Shown here piece after piece: positions 34,565-43,703 of a stretch of DNA of 64,000 nucleotides. How positions within the stretch are numbered: the stretch's first letter is position 1; each line of letters starts with the position of its first letter. The notes under the pieces are model-generated. The model searched no databases, was not told the DNA's origin, and was given only the letters and a program-made list of their open reading frames with translations. Origin of the DNA: Pseudomonas fontis (GTDB lineage: Bacteria; Pseudomonadota; Gammaproteobacteria; Pseudomonadales; Pseudomonadaceae); contig NZ_JAMDGY010000044.1 in the NCBI RefSeq assembly GCF_028656955.1, positions 1-64,000 on the forward strand, written 5' to 3'. Both the position numbers and the translations under genes were made by a program.

Positions 34565-35080
34565 GTGACACTCAAAACGCTTTCTGTATTCGGGACCCGT
34601 CCCGAAGCAATCAAAATGGCTCCGCTGGTACTTGGCCTTGCGAACGATGGGCGCTTCGACTCCCATGTCTGCGTGACTGGGCAGCACCGGCATATGCTCG
34701 ATCAGGTCCTTGAGCTGTTCGACATCACGCCAGACTACGACCTGAACATCATGAAAGCGGGACAGGACCTGACTGACGCGCTGGCAGCCTTGCATTTCGC
34801 GCCCAGCGAACGCTCACGCGACAACCTGCTCAGGGAAGGCGTGAACAACACGCAGATCCATATCACCGGCAACACCGTGATCGATGCACTCCTTGCAGTC
34901 GTCGACAAACTGAAAAGCACCGGCATGCAAGCACAGCACCTGGCCCAATTACTCACGGACAACGCTCTCTATTCTCAGATGAGTGTTGCCCACAACCCGT
35001 ACGGTGATGGAACAGCATGCGTACTTATCCGCGAAGTACTGTCCAGCCTGTGCCGCCCAAACACCGAGAAAGTCGCATGA
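34565..35080 (+). pseudogene. wecB: UDP-GlcNAc 2-epimerase remnant with two internal deletions
   Basis: The N-terminus LKTLSVFGTRPEAIKMAPLV and the following 65 residues are typical WecB. The frame then jumps at DLTDALA straight to ALHFAPSERSRDNLLREGV, and later from AQHLAQ to LLTDNALYSQMSVAHNPYGDG, the family C-terminus. The result is 171 residues from the GTG start against about 375 normally. Missing segments include the conserved HGDT and VEAGLRT regions and the central TGHRRE part of the UDP-binding active site, so the product should be inactive. Both deletions keep the frame, and the TGA still overlaps the wecC ATG. Epimerase function would have to come from another locus. Confidence 0.85.
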
Positions 35081-36339
35081 GTTTCAACAAGATTTCCGTC
35101 ATTGGTTTGGGCTATATCGGCTTACCCACTGCTGCAGTATTTGCCTCCCGCAAGAAACAAGTGATCGGTATCGATATCAACCCGGATACCGTGGCTACTA
35201 TCAACCGCGGCGAAATCCATATCGTTGAGCCAGAACTGGACAGCGTCGTGCAGGCTGCCGTCAGCGCAGGTTACCTGCGCGCCTCGCTGGTCGCCGAACA
35301 GGCCGATGCCTTTCTGATTGCAGTGCCGACCCCCTTCAAGAATGCCCATATGCCCGACTTGAGCTACATCGAGTCTGCCAGCAAGGCCATTGCACCGGTG
35401 CTCAAGCCGGGCGACCTGGTCATTCTCGAATCGACCTCTCCGGTCGGGGCTACCGAACAGATGGCCACTTGGCTGGCAGAAGTTCGCCCGGACTTGAGCT
35501 TCCCGGCAACCCATGGTGAAGCGTCCGATATACGTATCGCACATTGCCCTGAGCGTGTTCTGCCAGGCCATGTATTGCGTGAACTGGTAGAAAACGACCG
35601 GATCATCGGTGGTTTGACGGCTAGATGTTCTGCTGCAGCTGTGCGCCTGTACCGCACCTTTGTTGAGGGCGAGTGCATTGTCACCAACGCGCGCACGGCT
35701 GAAATGTGCAAGCTGACCGAAAACAGCTTTCGCGACGTCAACATCGCCTTTGCCAACGAGCTCTCGATCATCTGCGACATGTTGCAGATCGACCCCTGGG
35801 AGTTGATCCGCCTGGCCAACCATCACCCCAGGGTCGATATCTTGCAGCCAGGCCCTGGTGTTGGTGGGCACTGCATCGCAGTAGACCCATGGTTCATTGT
35901 CAGCCAGACCCCGGAACAGGCCCGACTGATTCGCACTGCCCGTGAAGTCAACGACAGCAAACCGCAATGGGTGATCGATCAGGTGAAACTGGCCTTGGCT
36001 GACTTCCTTCTGAAAAAGCCGGGCACCACTGCCACTGAAGTGAAAATTGCCTGCTACGGCCTGGCTTTCAAAGCGGATATCGATGACCTGCGTGAGAGCC
36101 CGGCAATGAGCATCGCCGAGCGCCTGGGCATCGAGCTTGGCTGCTCGCTGCAACTGGTCGAGCCCAACATTCAGACCCTGCCGACACACCTGGCCCAACA
36201 CCAGCATGTGGACTTCGAGTGTGCCCAGGACGATGCCGATATCCACCTGTTGCTGGTCAAGCACCGCGAATTCAAAAAGTCGTTTGCTGTTCGCAGTGGC
36301 GCCATTGTCATTGATGCCGCTGGCATTACTACGGGTTGA
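35077..36339 (+). CDS. wecC: UDP-N-acetyl-D-mannosamine dehydrogenase
   Basis: The 420-residue enzyme oxidises UDP-ManNAc to UDP-ManNAc-uronate, a precursor for surface polysaccharide. The NAD-binding motif GLGYIGLPTAAVFASR is at residues 11-26, the conserved ESTSPVGATE near 126, and the catalytic Cys in GPGVGGHCIAVDPWF near 270; the C-terminal AYGLAFK-type segment is seen as CYGLAFKADIDDLRESPA. It starts inside the wecB remnant stop (ATGA). Full length and intact, in contrast with its truncated partner. It could also act on a related UDP-sugar. Confidence 0.93.
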   Translation: MSFNKISVIGLGYIGLPTAAVFASRKKQVIGIDINPDTVATINRGEIHIVEPELDSVVQAAVSAGYLRASLVAEQADAFLIAVPTPFKNAHMPDLSYIESASKAIAPVLKPGDLVILESTSPVGATEQMATWLAEVRPDLSFPATHGEASDIRIAHCPERVLPGHVLRELVENDRIIGGLTARCSAAAVRLYRTFVEGECIVTNARTAEMCKLTENSFRDVNIAFANELSIICDMLQIDPWELIRLANHHPRVDILQPGPGVGGHCIAVDPWFIVSQTPEQARLIRTAREVNDSKPQWVIDQVKLALADFLLKKPGTTATEVKIACYGLAFKADIDDLRESPAMSIAERLGIELGCSLQLVEPNIQTLPTHLAQHQHVDFECAQDDADIHLLLVKHREFKKSFAVRSGAIVIDAAGITTG

Positions 36340-36353
36340 TTGGGAGCCTTGAA

Positions 36354-39300
36354 ATGAATAACACCGAGCCCGAATTCACCCCAAACCTGGCTGAGCCCAC
36401 CTCCCCTTTGGCGGATATCCATGACCGCGTCATGGAAGCCTATTACGGCAAGATGGGGGAGCAGTTCATGCGCGAGACTCAATCGCGCATTCACTGGATC
36501 TGCGCCCAGGTCAGCGGTCGCAAGGTACTGGATGTGGGGTGTTCTCAAGGCATCGTACCGTTGTTGTTGGCCCGCGAAGGCTGCGATGTTACTGGTGTAG
36601 ACATTAGCCCTCAGGCCATCGAACAAGCCAAGGGCTACATGCAAAGTGAACCTGAGCATGTGCAACAGAAAGTCACGTACATCAACGCTGATTTCCTGTC
36701 CCTGGATATCCAGGACATCGTTGCCGACACCATTGTGATCAGCGAAGTACTCGAGCACCTGGTGCGCCCCGAACTCTTTGTAGAAAAGGCCGCGAACCTC
36801 CTCACGCCAGGGGGATGCCTGATTATTACCGTACCCTTTGGGGTCAACGACTTCATTGACCACAAACAGACTTTTTATGTGCTGGAACCCTACCGGCTGC
36901 TCAATGAACACCTACAGATCTGTGAGATCAAGGTAATCGGCAAATGGCTCGGGATGGTCGCCCGCAAGGTCGAAAAAAGTGCACTGACGTCGCTGAACGT
37001 GTTTGACATCGAGTATGTTCGCCAACTTGAGGAGGCCTTTGAATCCATCGAGCGCCACCTGCGCAAGAGTTTCGTAGAACTCAGCAATCGCTTGGCGCAG
37101 GCCAACAGCAAATACCGCACTGCAACCGAGCAAATAGATCAACTCAAACATCAGTTGATCAGCCTTGAGTTGGCAAAAAATCGGCTCACTCAGGAGAGCA
37201 GCCAGCAATTCGCCCACCTTGAAAGCCGCTTGGCCGACGCACAAGTTCAGCTCTTGGCACGTGATAGGGAAGCTCAGGCATTGCTAGCGCAAAACAGCTC
37301 AGCGCACACGCAACTGTCCAAAGAACTGGCTGTATCACGAAACAAGTTGCATGCCGCCAACCTGAAATACCGCGCGGCCACTGGAGAGCAGATCCCCGCT
37401 CTCAAGGCCAACCTCAATAGCCTGCAGAAAAAACTGAGCGCCCAACAGCACAGGGTCGAGCTACTCAGCACCGATCTGGCGCGTGCCATCGCTCAGCGTG
37501 CTCTGGCCGAACAGCGCTTGATCAAGACCCGTGCGAGCACAACCTTCCAGCTCGGCTACCAGATCAAGTCCAGCGCCCACTCACTGGGGGGCATCCTGCG
37601 TCTGCCGTTCAAGCTGCTGCGCCTCTACCGCAAAGCAAGCGAGCAACGCGCACGCGTCACGCAAAAACAACTCGCCGGTGCAACGCCCAACGTAGCATCC
37701 ATTTTGCCCCCACAGGCAGACATTGACCGACAACTACCTGTTGCACTCGAGACCAGTGTGCATGCGCGTAACACGTTGCTACGCAGCGCCGATGAACCGA
37801 CACGCTCGATAAAAGTCGCTTGTATCATGGATGCGTTCACGTTCAGTTCCTATCGCTTCGAGTGCGACCTACTGCAACTGACCCCCCAACACTGGAAACA
37901 AGAGCTAGACAGCTTCCAGCCAGCGCTACTGTTTATCGAGTCGGCCTGGCGTGGCAAGGACGGTTTGTGGGGCAGCAAAGTCGGTCACAACAGCCAGGAA
38001 CTCCAGCAGATTCTGGGCTGGTGCAAGCAGCACCAGGTGCCGACTGTGTTTTGGAACAAGGAAGACCCGGTTCACTTCGAAAGCTTCCTGAACACGGCAA
38101 AGCAGTTTGATCATGTCTTCACGACGGATATCGACTGTATTCATCGGTACAAAGGCGCGCTAGGCCATGAACGTGTCTATCTGCTGCCGTTCGCTTGCCA
38201 GCCGGCGCTACATAACCCCGTGGAACTGTATCAACGTAAAGAGGCCTTCTGTTTTGCCGGCGCCTATTACGCACGCTACCCCGAGCGGACCCAGGACCTC
38301 GGCAACTTTGCCGCGCACCTACCCACGCTTCACCCGCTGGATATTTTCGATCGTAACTTCGGCAACAACGACGCCAACTATCAGTTCCCACCGGCTTACC
38401 AGCCCTTTATTGTCGGTACGCTGGCGTTCGAGCAGATCGACATGGCCTACAAAGGCTATCGCTACGCGCTCAATCTAAACTCGATCAAACAATCGCAATC
38501 CATGTTCGCCCGCCGAGTTTTCGAGCTGTTGGGCTCCAACACCCTGACGGTCAGCAACTTCTCCCGTGGCGTTCGCTTGCTGTTTGGTGAGCTGGTGCTG
38601 AGCACAGACAACGCAGAAGAAGTGCAGCGGCGTTTGCAGCGCTTGGCCGACGCCCCGCAAAGCATCGACAAACTGCGTCTGGCAGCATTGCGCAAGGTCA
38701 TGCTTGAGCATACCTATGAACAGCGCCTGGGCTATGTACTGAGCAAGGTCCACGGCAAACCGGCAGTGCAACAACTGCCGGAAATCGCTGTGCTGTGCGC
38801 TGCTGTCGATCGCCAGCAGTTCGAGGCGCTATTGGCCCATCTGGCGCGCCAGACACACCCTAATGTGCGCCTATTCATTGTTACCGACGGCTTCGATAGC
38901 ACGGGAGTCCAGGAGGATCCGCGAGTTCGTGTCTTCAAGCGCCAGTCCATTAACAAAATAAAAATTGCTGAACTGCTGGGCAACACCGCTTGGCTGGCAA
39001 GCTTTGCCGCCCAGGACTATTACGGCCCCAACTACCTGTTGGACCTTGCCTTGGCCACGCGCTACAGCCAAGCACTGCTGGTGGGCAAGGCAGCCTATTC
39101 AACCTGGAATGGCAAATGCGTTGAATTGCAGCAGGCAGAACAGGCCTACCGGCCTACCCGCCAATTCGCTGCGCGCAGGGCTCTGATTGCGAGGCAACTG
39201 GTTGGCGAGCAATCGCTGAACGCATGGTTCAAGGCCCTGCCCTCTTTGCATTACACCCATGAATTGGGCCTGGCCATCGACGCCTTCAACTACTGCGAGA

Positions 39301-41018
39301 ACGCCTCGAACTGTCCGAGCAGCGAAGTGCATCAGCACGTAGATGATCTGCAACTGGACGACGGTATCAGCATCGATCAACTGCAGGCACGAGCAGAGGC
39401 CATTGCCCCCCTGCCGGTCAGCCACGATGCCCGAGAGCTGTCGGGCCGTGAGCTGTCCGAATTGTTTGGTGCGCTCGGCAGCAAATGCATCGACCTCGAG
39501 GTCGACACTGACAGCTGGCAGGTGCGTTCTGATCTTGGCGACGGCAAGCATGAATACCTGTATGCCAAGCAGGAACTTGGACTGGAGCAATTGGACAGTG
39601 CGAATGGCGTGCTGAAGCTGTATCTGGACTGCACTCCCGGGCTGAATCTGCAATTGGTTGTGCTGTTTCTGGATGCCCAGAAGCAACGCATCAGTCATCT
39701 GATTCAGCCAGCCAACCGCAACCACACGGCGGACATTCCCACAGAAGCCGCCTATGTCCGCTTGGGGCTTCGCGTTTATGCCAATGGCTGTGCCGACATC
39801 AAAGCGCTGGTACTCGGCCATCGGAATCTGCAACCGTCGGAACTGCTTGGCAAAGCCGAGCACCTGCTGCTGACCAACCACTACCCTGCTTATGACGACC
39901 TCTACCGCAATGGCTTTGTGCACAGTCGGGTAACCGCTTATCAGCAACAAGGGGTAAACGTCGACGTTTTTCGCCTGCGCAACCATGAGACGGTCAGCTA
40001 CCACGAATACCAGAATGTCGATGTCGTTACAGGTTGCCAGGCTACGTTGGCGAAGATGTTGGACGCGGGACAGTACAAAACGATTCTTGTGCACTTTCTA
40101 GATGCGGCCATGTGGGCGGTGTTGCGCAAGTATTTGGCCACGACGAGGATCATCGTTTGGGTACATGGGGCTGAGGTACAGCCGTGGTGGCGCCGCAAGC
40201 ATAATTATCGGACTGAAGAGCAACTCGCACTGGCCAAATTGCAAAGCGCCGCTCGGATGAGCTTTTGGACAGAGGTACTGCAGCCCATGCCGGTGAACCT
40301 CTCTTTGGTATTTGTATCGAAATACCTTGCCGAGGAGGTGATGGAAGATATTGGCTTTCGCCTCCCAGAGACACAGTATCAAATCATTCACAACCCGATT
40401 GACACAGACCTGTTTACTTATCAGGAAAAACCTGAAGCGCAGCGTATGAAAATTCTGTCTATACGCCCATTTGCCTCACCAATATACGCGAATGATCTAA
40501 GTGTTAAGGCGATTGAACTACTGGCCAACAAGCCTTTTTTTAAAGACCTTGAAATACGACTGATTGGCGACGGGGTAATGTTCGAAGAAACACTGGCACC
40601 ACTGCGCAAATACCCTAACGTGGTAATTGAACGGCGCTTTATCAATCATCAAGAAATAGCATGCTTGCACAAAAGTCATGGGATATTTCTATGTCCAACG
40701 AGAAGCGACACGCATGGAGTATCCCGTGATGAAGCTATGGCATCCGGGCTTATTCCTGTCACAAACAGTGTAACTGCAATTCCCGAGTTCGTTGACGAAA
40801 CATGCGGACTGCTAGCACCAGCAGAGGATGCCTTCGCAATGGCAGATGGAATATCGTTGATCGTAGAAAAACCTGAGCTCTTCAAAGAAATGTCCATTGC
40901 AGCACGCCAGCGAATTGAGACACAAACAGCAAAAAACCTAATAATCGCCAAAGAGCTTGAAGCCTTCCACGCAGACAACGCTGCATTGCGTGTCGCACCG
41001 GGTCATAAAACCTCATGA
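36354..41018 (+). CDS. Giant fused methyltransferase / coiled-coil / CgeB-like and GT4 glycosyltransferase
   Basis: This 1554-residue protein is a string of domains. Residues about 30-200: class I SAM methyltransferase (motif I VLDVGCSQGIVPLLL at 58-72, SEVLEHLVRPE near 130). About 215-395: long coiled coil rich in Gln/Leu/Lys. About 485-800: a CgeB/DUF3880-type glycosyltransferase (FIESAWRGKDGLW, FWNKEDPVHFESFL, RVFELLGSNTLTVSNFSRGVR). About 805-920: a GT2-like fragment (LARQTHPNVRLFIVTDGFD). About 920-1160: unassigned, beta-rich. About 1168-1554: GT4 glycosyltransferase (WVHGAEVQPWW, DTHGVSRDEAMASGLIPV). It probably builds and methylates a repeating polysaccharide at the membrane face. The last 600 bp are AT-richer. 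ATG at 36354 follows GGGAG; the end overlaps the next ORF by 4 bp. Confidence 0.85.
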   Translation: MNNTEPEFTPNLAEPTSPLADIHDRVMEAYYGKMGEQFMRETQSRIHWICAQVSGRKVLDVGCSQGIVPLLLAREGCDVTGVDISPQAIEQAKGYMQSEPEHVQQKVTYINADFLSLDIQDIVADTIVISEVLEHLVRPELFVEKAANLLTPGGCLIITVPFGVNDFIDHKQTFYVLEPYRLLNEHLQICEIKVIGKWLGMVARKVEKSALTSLNVFDIEYVRQLEEAFESIERHLRKSFVELSNRLAQANSKYRTATEQIDQLKHQLISLELAKNRLTQESSQQFAHLESRLADAQVQLLARDREAQALLAQNSSAHTQLSKELAVSRNKLHAANLKYRAATGEQIPALKANLNSLQKKLSAQQHRVELLSTDLARAIAQRALAEQRLIKTRASTTFQLGYQIKSSAHSLGGILRLPFKLLRLYRKASEQRARVTQKQLAGATPNVASILPPQADIDRQLPVALETSVHARNTLLRSADEPTRSIKVACIMDAFTFSSYRFECDLLQLTPQHWKQELDSFQPALLFIESAWRGKDGLWGSKVGHNSQELQQILGWCKQHQVPTVFWNKEDPVHFESFLNTAKQFDHVFTTDIDCIHRYKGALGHERVYLLPFACQPALHNPVELYQRKEAFCFAGAYYARYPERTQDLGNFAAHLPTLHPLDIFDRNFGNNDANYQFPPAYQPFIVGTLAFEQIDMAYKGYRYALNLNSIKQSQSMFARRVFELLGSNTLTVSNFSRGVRLLFGELVLSTDNAEEVQRRLQRLADAPQSIDKLRLAALRKVMLEHTYEQRLGYVLSKVHGKPAVQQLPEIAVLCAAVDRQQFEALLAHLARQTHPNVRLFIVTDGFDSTGVQEDPRVRVFKRQSINKIKIAELLGNTAWLASFAAQDYYGPNYLLDLALATRYSQALLVGKAAYSTWNGKCVELQQAEQAYRPTRQFAARRALIARQLVGEQSLNAWFKALPSLHYTHELGLAIDAFNYCENASNCPSSEVHQHVDDLQLDDGISIDQLQARAEAIAPLPVSHDARELSGRELSELFGALGSKCIDLEVDTDSWQVRSDLGDGKHEYLYAKQELGLEQLDSANGVLKLYLDCTPGLNLQLVVLFLDAQKQRISHLIQPANRNHTADIPTEAAYVRLGLRVYANGCADIKALVLGHRNLQPSELLGKAEHLLLTNHYPAYDDLYRNGFVHSRVTAYQQQGVNVDVFRLRNHETVSYHEYQNVDVVTGCQATLAKMLDAGQYKTILVHFLDAAMWAVLRKYLATTRIIVWVHGAEVQPWWRRKHNYRTEEQLALAKLQSAARMSFWTEVLQPMPVNLSLVFVSKYLAEEVMEDIGFRLPETQYQIIHNPIDTDLFTYQEKPEAQRMKILSIRPFASPIYANDLSVKAIELLANKPFFKDLEIRLIGDGVMFEETLAPLRKYPNVVIERRFINHQEIACLHKSHGIFLCPTRSDTHGVSRDEAMASGLIPVTNSVTAIPEFVDETCGLLAPAEDAFAMADGISLIVEKPELFKEMSIAARQRIETQTAKNLIIAKELEAFHADNAALRVAPGHKTS

Positions 41019-41608
41019 GAAACTCACTAAAACACTACATATTTACAAACTTCGGCATTGGTATAAAAGATGAGCTATGGCTTTCCTACCGGTTAGAAAT
41101 ATTCATCAACACTGTTTTCCCGACACTGCAAAATCAGAAAAATAAAAATTTTGAGTGGATTATCTTCATCGATGAAGCTCTAGCTACAATTTACAAATCA
41201 CGCCTGGTCACGGCCATGTCAGCGTCCGGCTTGAATGTGCGCACTCAGGCGGTGAGTGATTACTTTCTAGTCAACCAGGAAATCGAAAAAATCCTCAAAA
41301 ACACTAAAGAACAGGTGGTCCTCACCTCTAGAATCGATGACGATGATTGTATTCGAGAGGATGTAGTAGAAATAATTCAAAACGAAGCAAGCTCTGCTGA
41401 ACACACCGATGATGTCTTGCTGATTTCTCTAAAAAACGGCATAGAACTTCTACCTTCAGACAACTGCTACCGAGAGGTTGCTCTTGATACACTTGCACTA
41501 GCACTAACACTGGTCAGCAAAAGCCAAAACACCAAGCACCTGAGTATTACTCACTACCCTCACCACGAAGTGGTGGATACACTCAAAGCGCAAACGGCAG
41601 CGAGCTAG
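41015..41608 (+). CDS. Rhamnosyltransferase-like glycosyltransferase, possibly truncated
   Basis: This 197-residue protein resembles the putative rhamnosyltransferase family: FGIGIKDELWLSYRLEIFINTVFPTLQNQ at the N-terminus, then FEWIIFIDEAL and the metal/nucleotide acidic run SRIDDDDCIREDV near residue 109. Family members are usually longer, about 230-300 residues. It stops at TAG 41606-41608, and an open frame (+2) continues for another 86 codons, so a frameshift near 41575-41605 is possible. DNA here is AT-rich with codon use unlike the rest of the window. It is translationally coupled to the upstream giant gene (4-bp overlap). Confidence 0.65.
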   Translation: MRNSLKHYIFTNFGIGIKDELWLSYRLEIFINTVFPTLQNQKNKNFEWIIFIDEALATIYKSRLVTAMSASGLNVRTQAVSDYFLVNQEIEKILKNTKEQVVLTSRIDDDDCIREDVVEIIQNEASSAEHTDDVLLISLKNGIELLPSDNCYREVALDTLALALTLVSKSQNTKHLSITHYPHHEVVDTLKAQTAAS

Positions 41609-41610
41609 CA

Positions 41611-41871
41611 TTGGTCGATGGCAGCACACTCACAATCGCCGGCAACCATATAAAATCCTATAAAAAATCTAACACTACAGGCGTTCAAAAAACAAATGAG
41701 TTCTCCCTCTCCCTCTCGCCCAGCGATTCGGAAAATCACATTTCCACACACCTACTGAAAGCAGGATATACACGAAAAATCATCAGCAACGAAACAGGCC
41801 ACCTGAAAATCCACTATTCCAAACAAGGTAACACTGTTATTGGTGCCACCTTTGCAGCACAAAACAGCTAA
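41611..41871 (+). CDS. Short ORF, possible out-of-frame tail of the preceding gene
   Basis: An 86-codon ORF from TTG 41611, open from about 41488, lies in another frame directly after the glycosyltransferase-like gene. Its product (GSTLTIAGNHIKSYKK, then ISNETGHLKIHYSKQGNT) looks beta-rich and coding, but no ribosome-binding site precedes it. It could be the lost C-terminus of the preceding gene after a frameshift or a separate remnant. No family recognised. Confidence 0.4.
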   Translation: MVDGSTLTIAGNHIKSYKKSNTTGVQKTNEFSLSLSPSDSENHISTHLLKAGYTRKIISNETGHLKIHYSKQGNTVIGATFAAQNS

Positions 41872-41960
41872 AGCAAAACCGACACCATTGCAACACTGTA
41901 CTGGCAAGAATAAAACACCACAAAGAAGAATTGAGACCGATAATATCGCCATGAAATGCT

Positions 41961-43703
41961 ATGAAACTACACACTAACATTAAGTTAACAATTGGCTGGT
42001 GCCTTTCCCTTAGCTCCAAGCTTTTCAAGAATGCGCCAACTGCCACCGTCGCAGTGCAAGTTGCAACCTTGGCGAGTCAGTCCTTCTTATTACTTGCCTT
42101 CTTTTTACCAATCAAGGTAATCATTCTAATTGGCGCAGAAAAAATACCACATTATTTTCCTGAATCATTCCAGACTGTAGAATTCGATCAGCTTATTATT
42201 ATTTTAAGCACTGCGACGGCACTCTGTTATTCAATGCACCTTGCCTTTGAGCGAGTGATTGCCAAATGCTGTAGCAATGGGGCAAAAAAAATACTTAGCA
42301 AAAACTCAAAGCTTTATCTATTTCACAACCAAGACACCGTAGCAATTCAAGCCTATTCTCGATTCACTAGAGCAATAGCTTCAGCACTGTTTTTCACCCT
42401 CAGCCTAGCAACCTTAACAATATTTTACAAAAACCTGGCTATATTCATCTGCGGCTACATCGTTTTCACTGCCAGCCTGACAATACTTTTCTACAACTCC
42501 AGCCAACACATCAGAAACCTGCTAAATGCAAATCACAGCAGTGCAATAAATTTGCTTGGCACCATCGGTTTCTTTTTAGGATTCTTCTATCTCGTCGCAG
42601 ACTTCCTGTACCTCTCCCCCCCCCAAAACCTCAACGCCATCATTGCCATTCTCATTCTACGCCAAGGGCTTCAGCGCTTAACAGGAATGCTTCAAGCCAT
42701 TGTTGCACTTCGCTTGCAGTACCGAAAAATCAATGCCCTCCTGTATCACGCGCAACCTCTGATTGAAGAAAAAACATACAGCAGTGACTCACTCAATCAA
42801 TTACTCACGCCTGAAAACAGAAAAAACCGGCTCAAAGAGATTTTCGCTCAAGCTGGAATCTTAGGTTCAGACACACTTGAAGAAAGCTGGCACCCACTGG
42901 GCATCCATGATATCTATGCATTCAATGTAAGCCTCTGGGTGAAGGACAAAAAGCACGACTACTTAATTAAAATTTTTGACGCCCGCAGTTCCGCCCTGGC
43001 TGAACAAGAACGCTTGCTTCTTAGCCTGCAAAATGGATTACCCACACTCGAATGGCTCGGAAATTTCAAGTCAGCTGAGCTCGACTGTCACATACTTAAA
43101 CTTGATGGTCGCACCAACGTAACTCGCCAGCAGATAGGCCTCGGGCTTTTGAGCACAGCAAAACAACTCTTACGTCTCGAGCCAAATCCGACATTACAGC
43201 TACGCTTTTCTCGTTCCCATCTGTGCTTAGAGCAACGGCTCTGCGCAAAATCCACCATGGGGCTTCGCTTTGCCTGCTCAACGCCTGAGGACAAGGCCAA
43301 GGTAGAGTTGCTAGAGCAATCGTTCCCGTTGATTCTCTCACGGCTTGAGAAGCTCCCTCGGCAGATCATCTGCCTCGGCACAACATCTGAGACGATTTTA
43401 GTATCCGAGAACCAGTGCTTCTGTATCAGTCACTGGAGCAATTGGCGCATTGAACCATTGGGTTCAAATTGGCCAATTTGCGAAATCACTCAGTTGCGCG
43501 ATGCAGTCGAGCATATTCGTATTGCACGCCCAGCAGCCCGCGACACCAGCACCCAAGACGTTGTTTTGGCGGCACTTATGTTCACCTACGAGTATTTCGT
43601 ATCCAGGAAGAATTACGCAGCAGCACTCGCATTGCTCCATGACATATTGGAATGCCTCCCCTCTTCGAATAGCTTGCAAAGCCCGCGAGAGGTAAACACA
43701 TGA
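41961..43703 (+). CDS. Membrane protein with degenerate kinase-like C-terminal domain
   Basis: This 580-residue protein has about five or six hydrophobic helices in residues 30-255 (for example SFLLLAFFLPIKVIILIG and LATLTIFYKNLAIFICGYIVF), arranged rather like an ABC-exporter membrane part, but no ATPase follows. The C-terminal half resembles aminoglycoside-phosphotransferase-like kinases: DYLIKIFD (Lys337), AEQERLLLSL as helix C, and CLGTTSETILVSENQCFCISHW at 471-492 where a kinase would have HGD...N...IDW. The catalytic Asp, Asn and metal-binding Asp are all replaced, so it should be a pseudokinase or the similarity is structural only. The gene is AT-rich and overlaps the next GT4 gene by 4 bp. 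No known name. Confidence 0.7.
   Translation: MKLHTNIKLTIGWCLSLSSKLFKNAPTATVAVQVATLASQSFLLLAFFLPIKVIILIGAEKIPHYFPESFQTVEFDQLIIILSTATALCYSMHLAFERVIAKCCSNGAKKILSKNSKLYLFHNQDTVAIQAYSRFTRAIASALFFTLSLATLTIFYKNLAIFICGYIVFTASLTILFYNSSQHIRNLLNANHSSAINLLGTIGFFLGFFYLVADFLYLSPPQNLNAIIAILILRQGLQRLTGMLQAIVALRLQYRKINALLYHAQPLIEEKTYSSDSLNQLLTPENRKNRLKEIFAQAGILGSDTLEESWHPLGIHDIYAFNVSLWVKDKKHDYLIKIFDARSSALAEQERLLLSLQNGLPTLEWLGNFKSAELDCHILKLDGRTNVTRQQIGLGLLSTAKQLLRLEPNPTLQLRFSRSHLCLEQRLCAKSTMGLRFACSTPEDKAKVELLEQSFPLILSRLEKLPRQIICLGTTSETILVSENQCFCISHWSNWRIEPLGSNWPICEITQLRDAVEHIRIARPAARDTSTQDVVLAALMFTYEYFVSRKNYAAALALLHDILECLPSSNSLQSPREVNT

Noticed and set aside
34373..34795. Minus-strand ORF across the wecB start
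   Set aside because: Overlaps the wecB N-terminus in antisense and shows no motif; the part outside wecB (ending DLFEEALLSAGV) looked protein-like but matches nothing I recognise.
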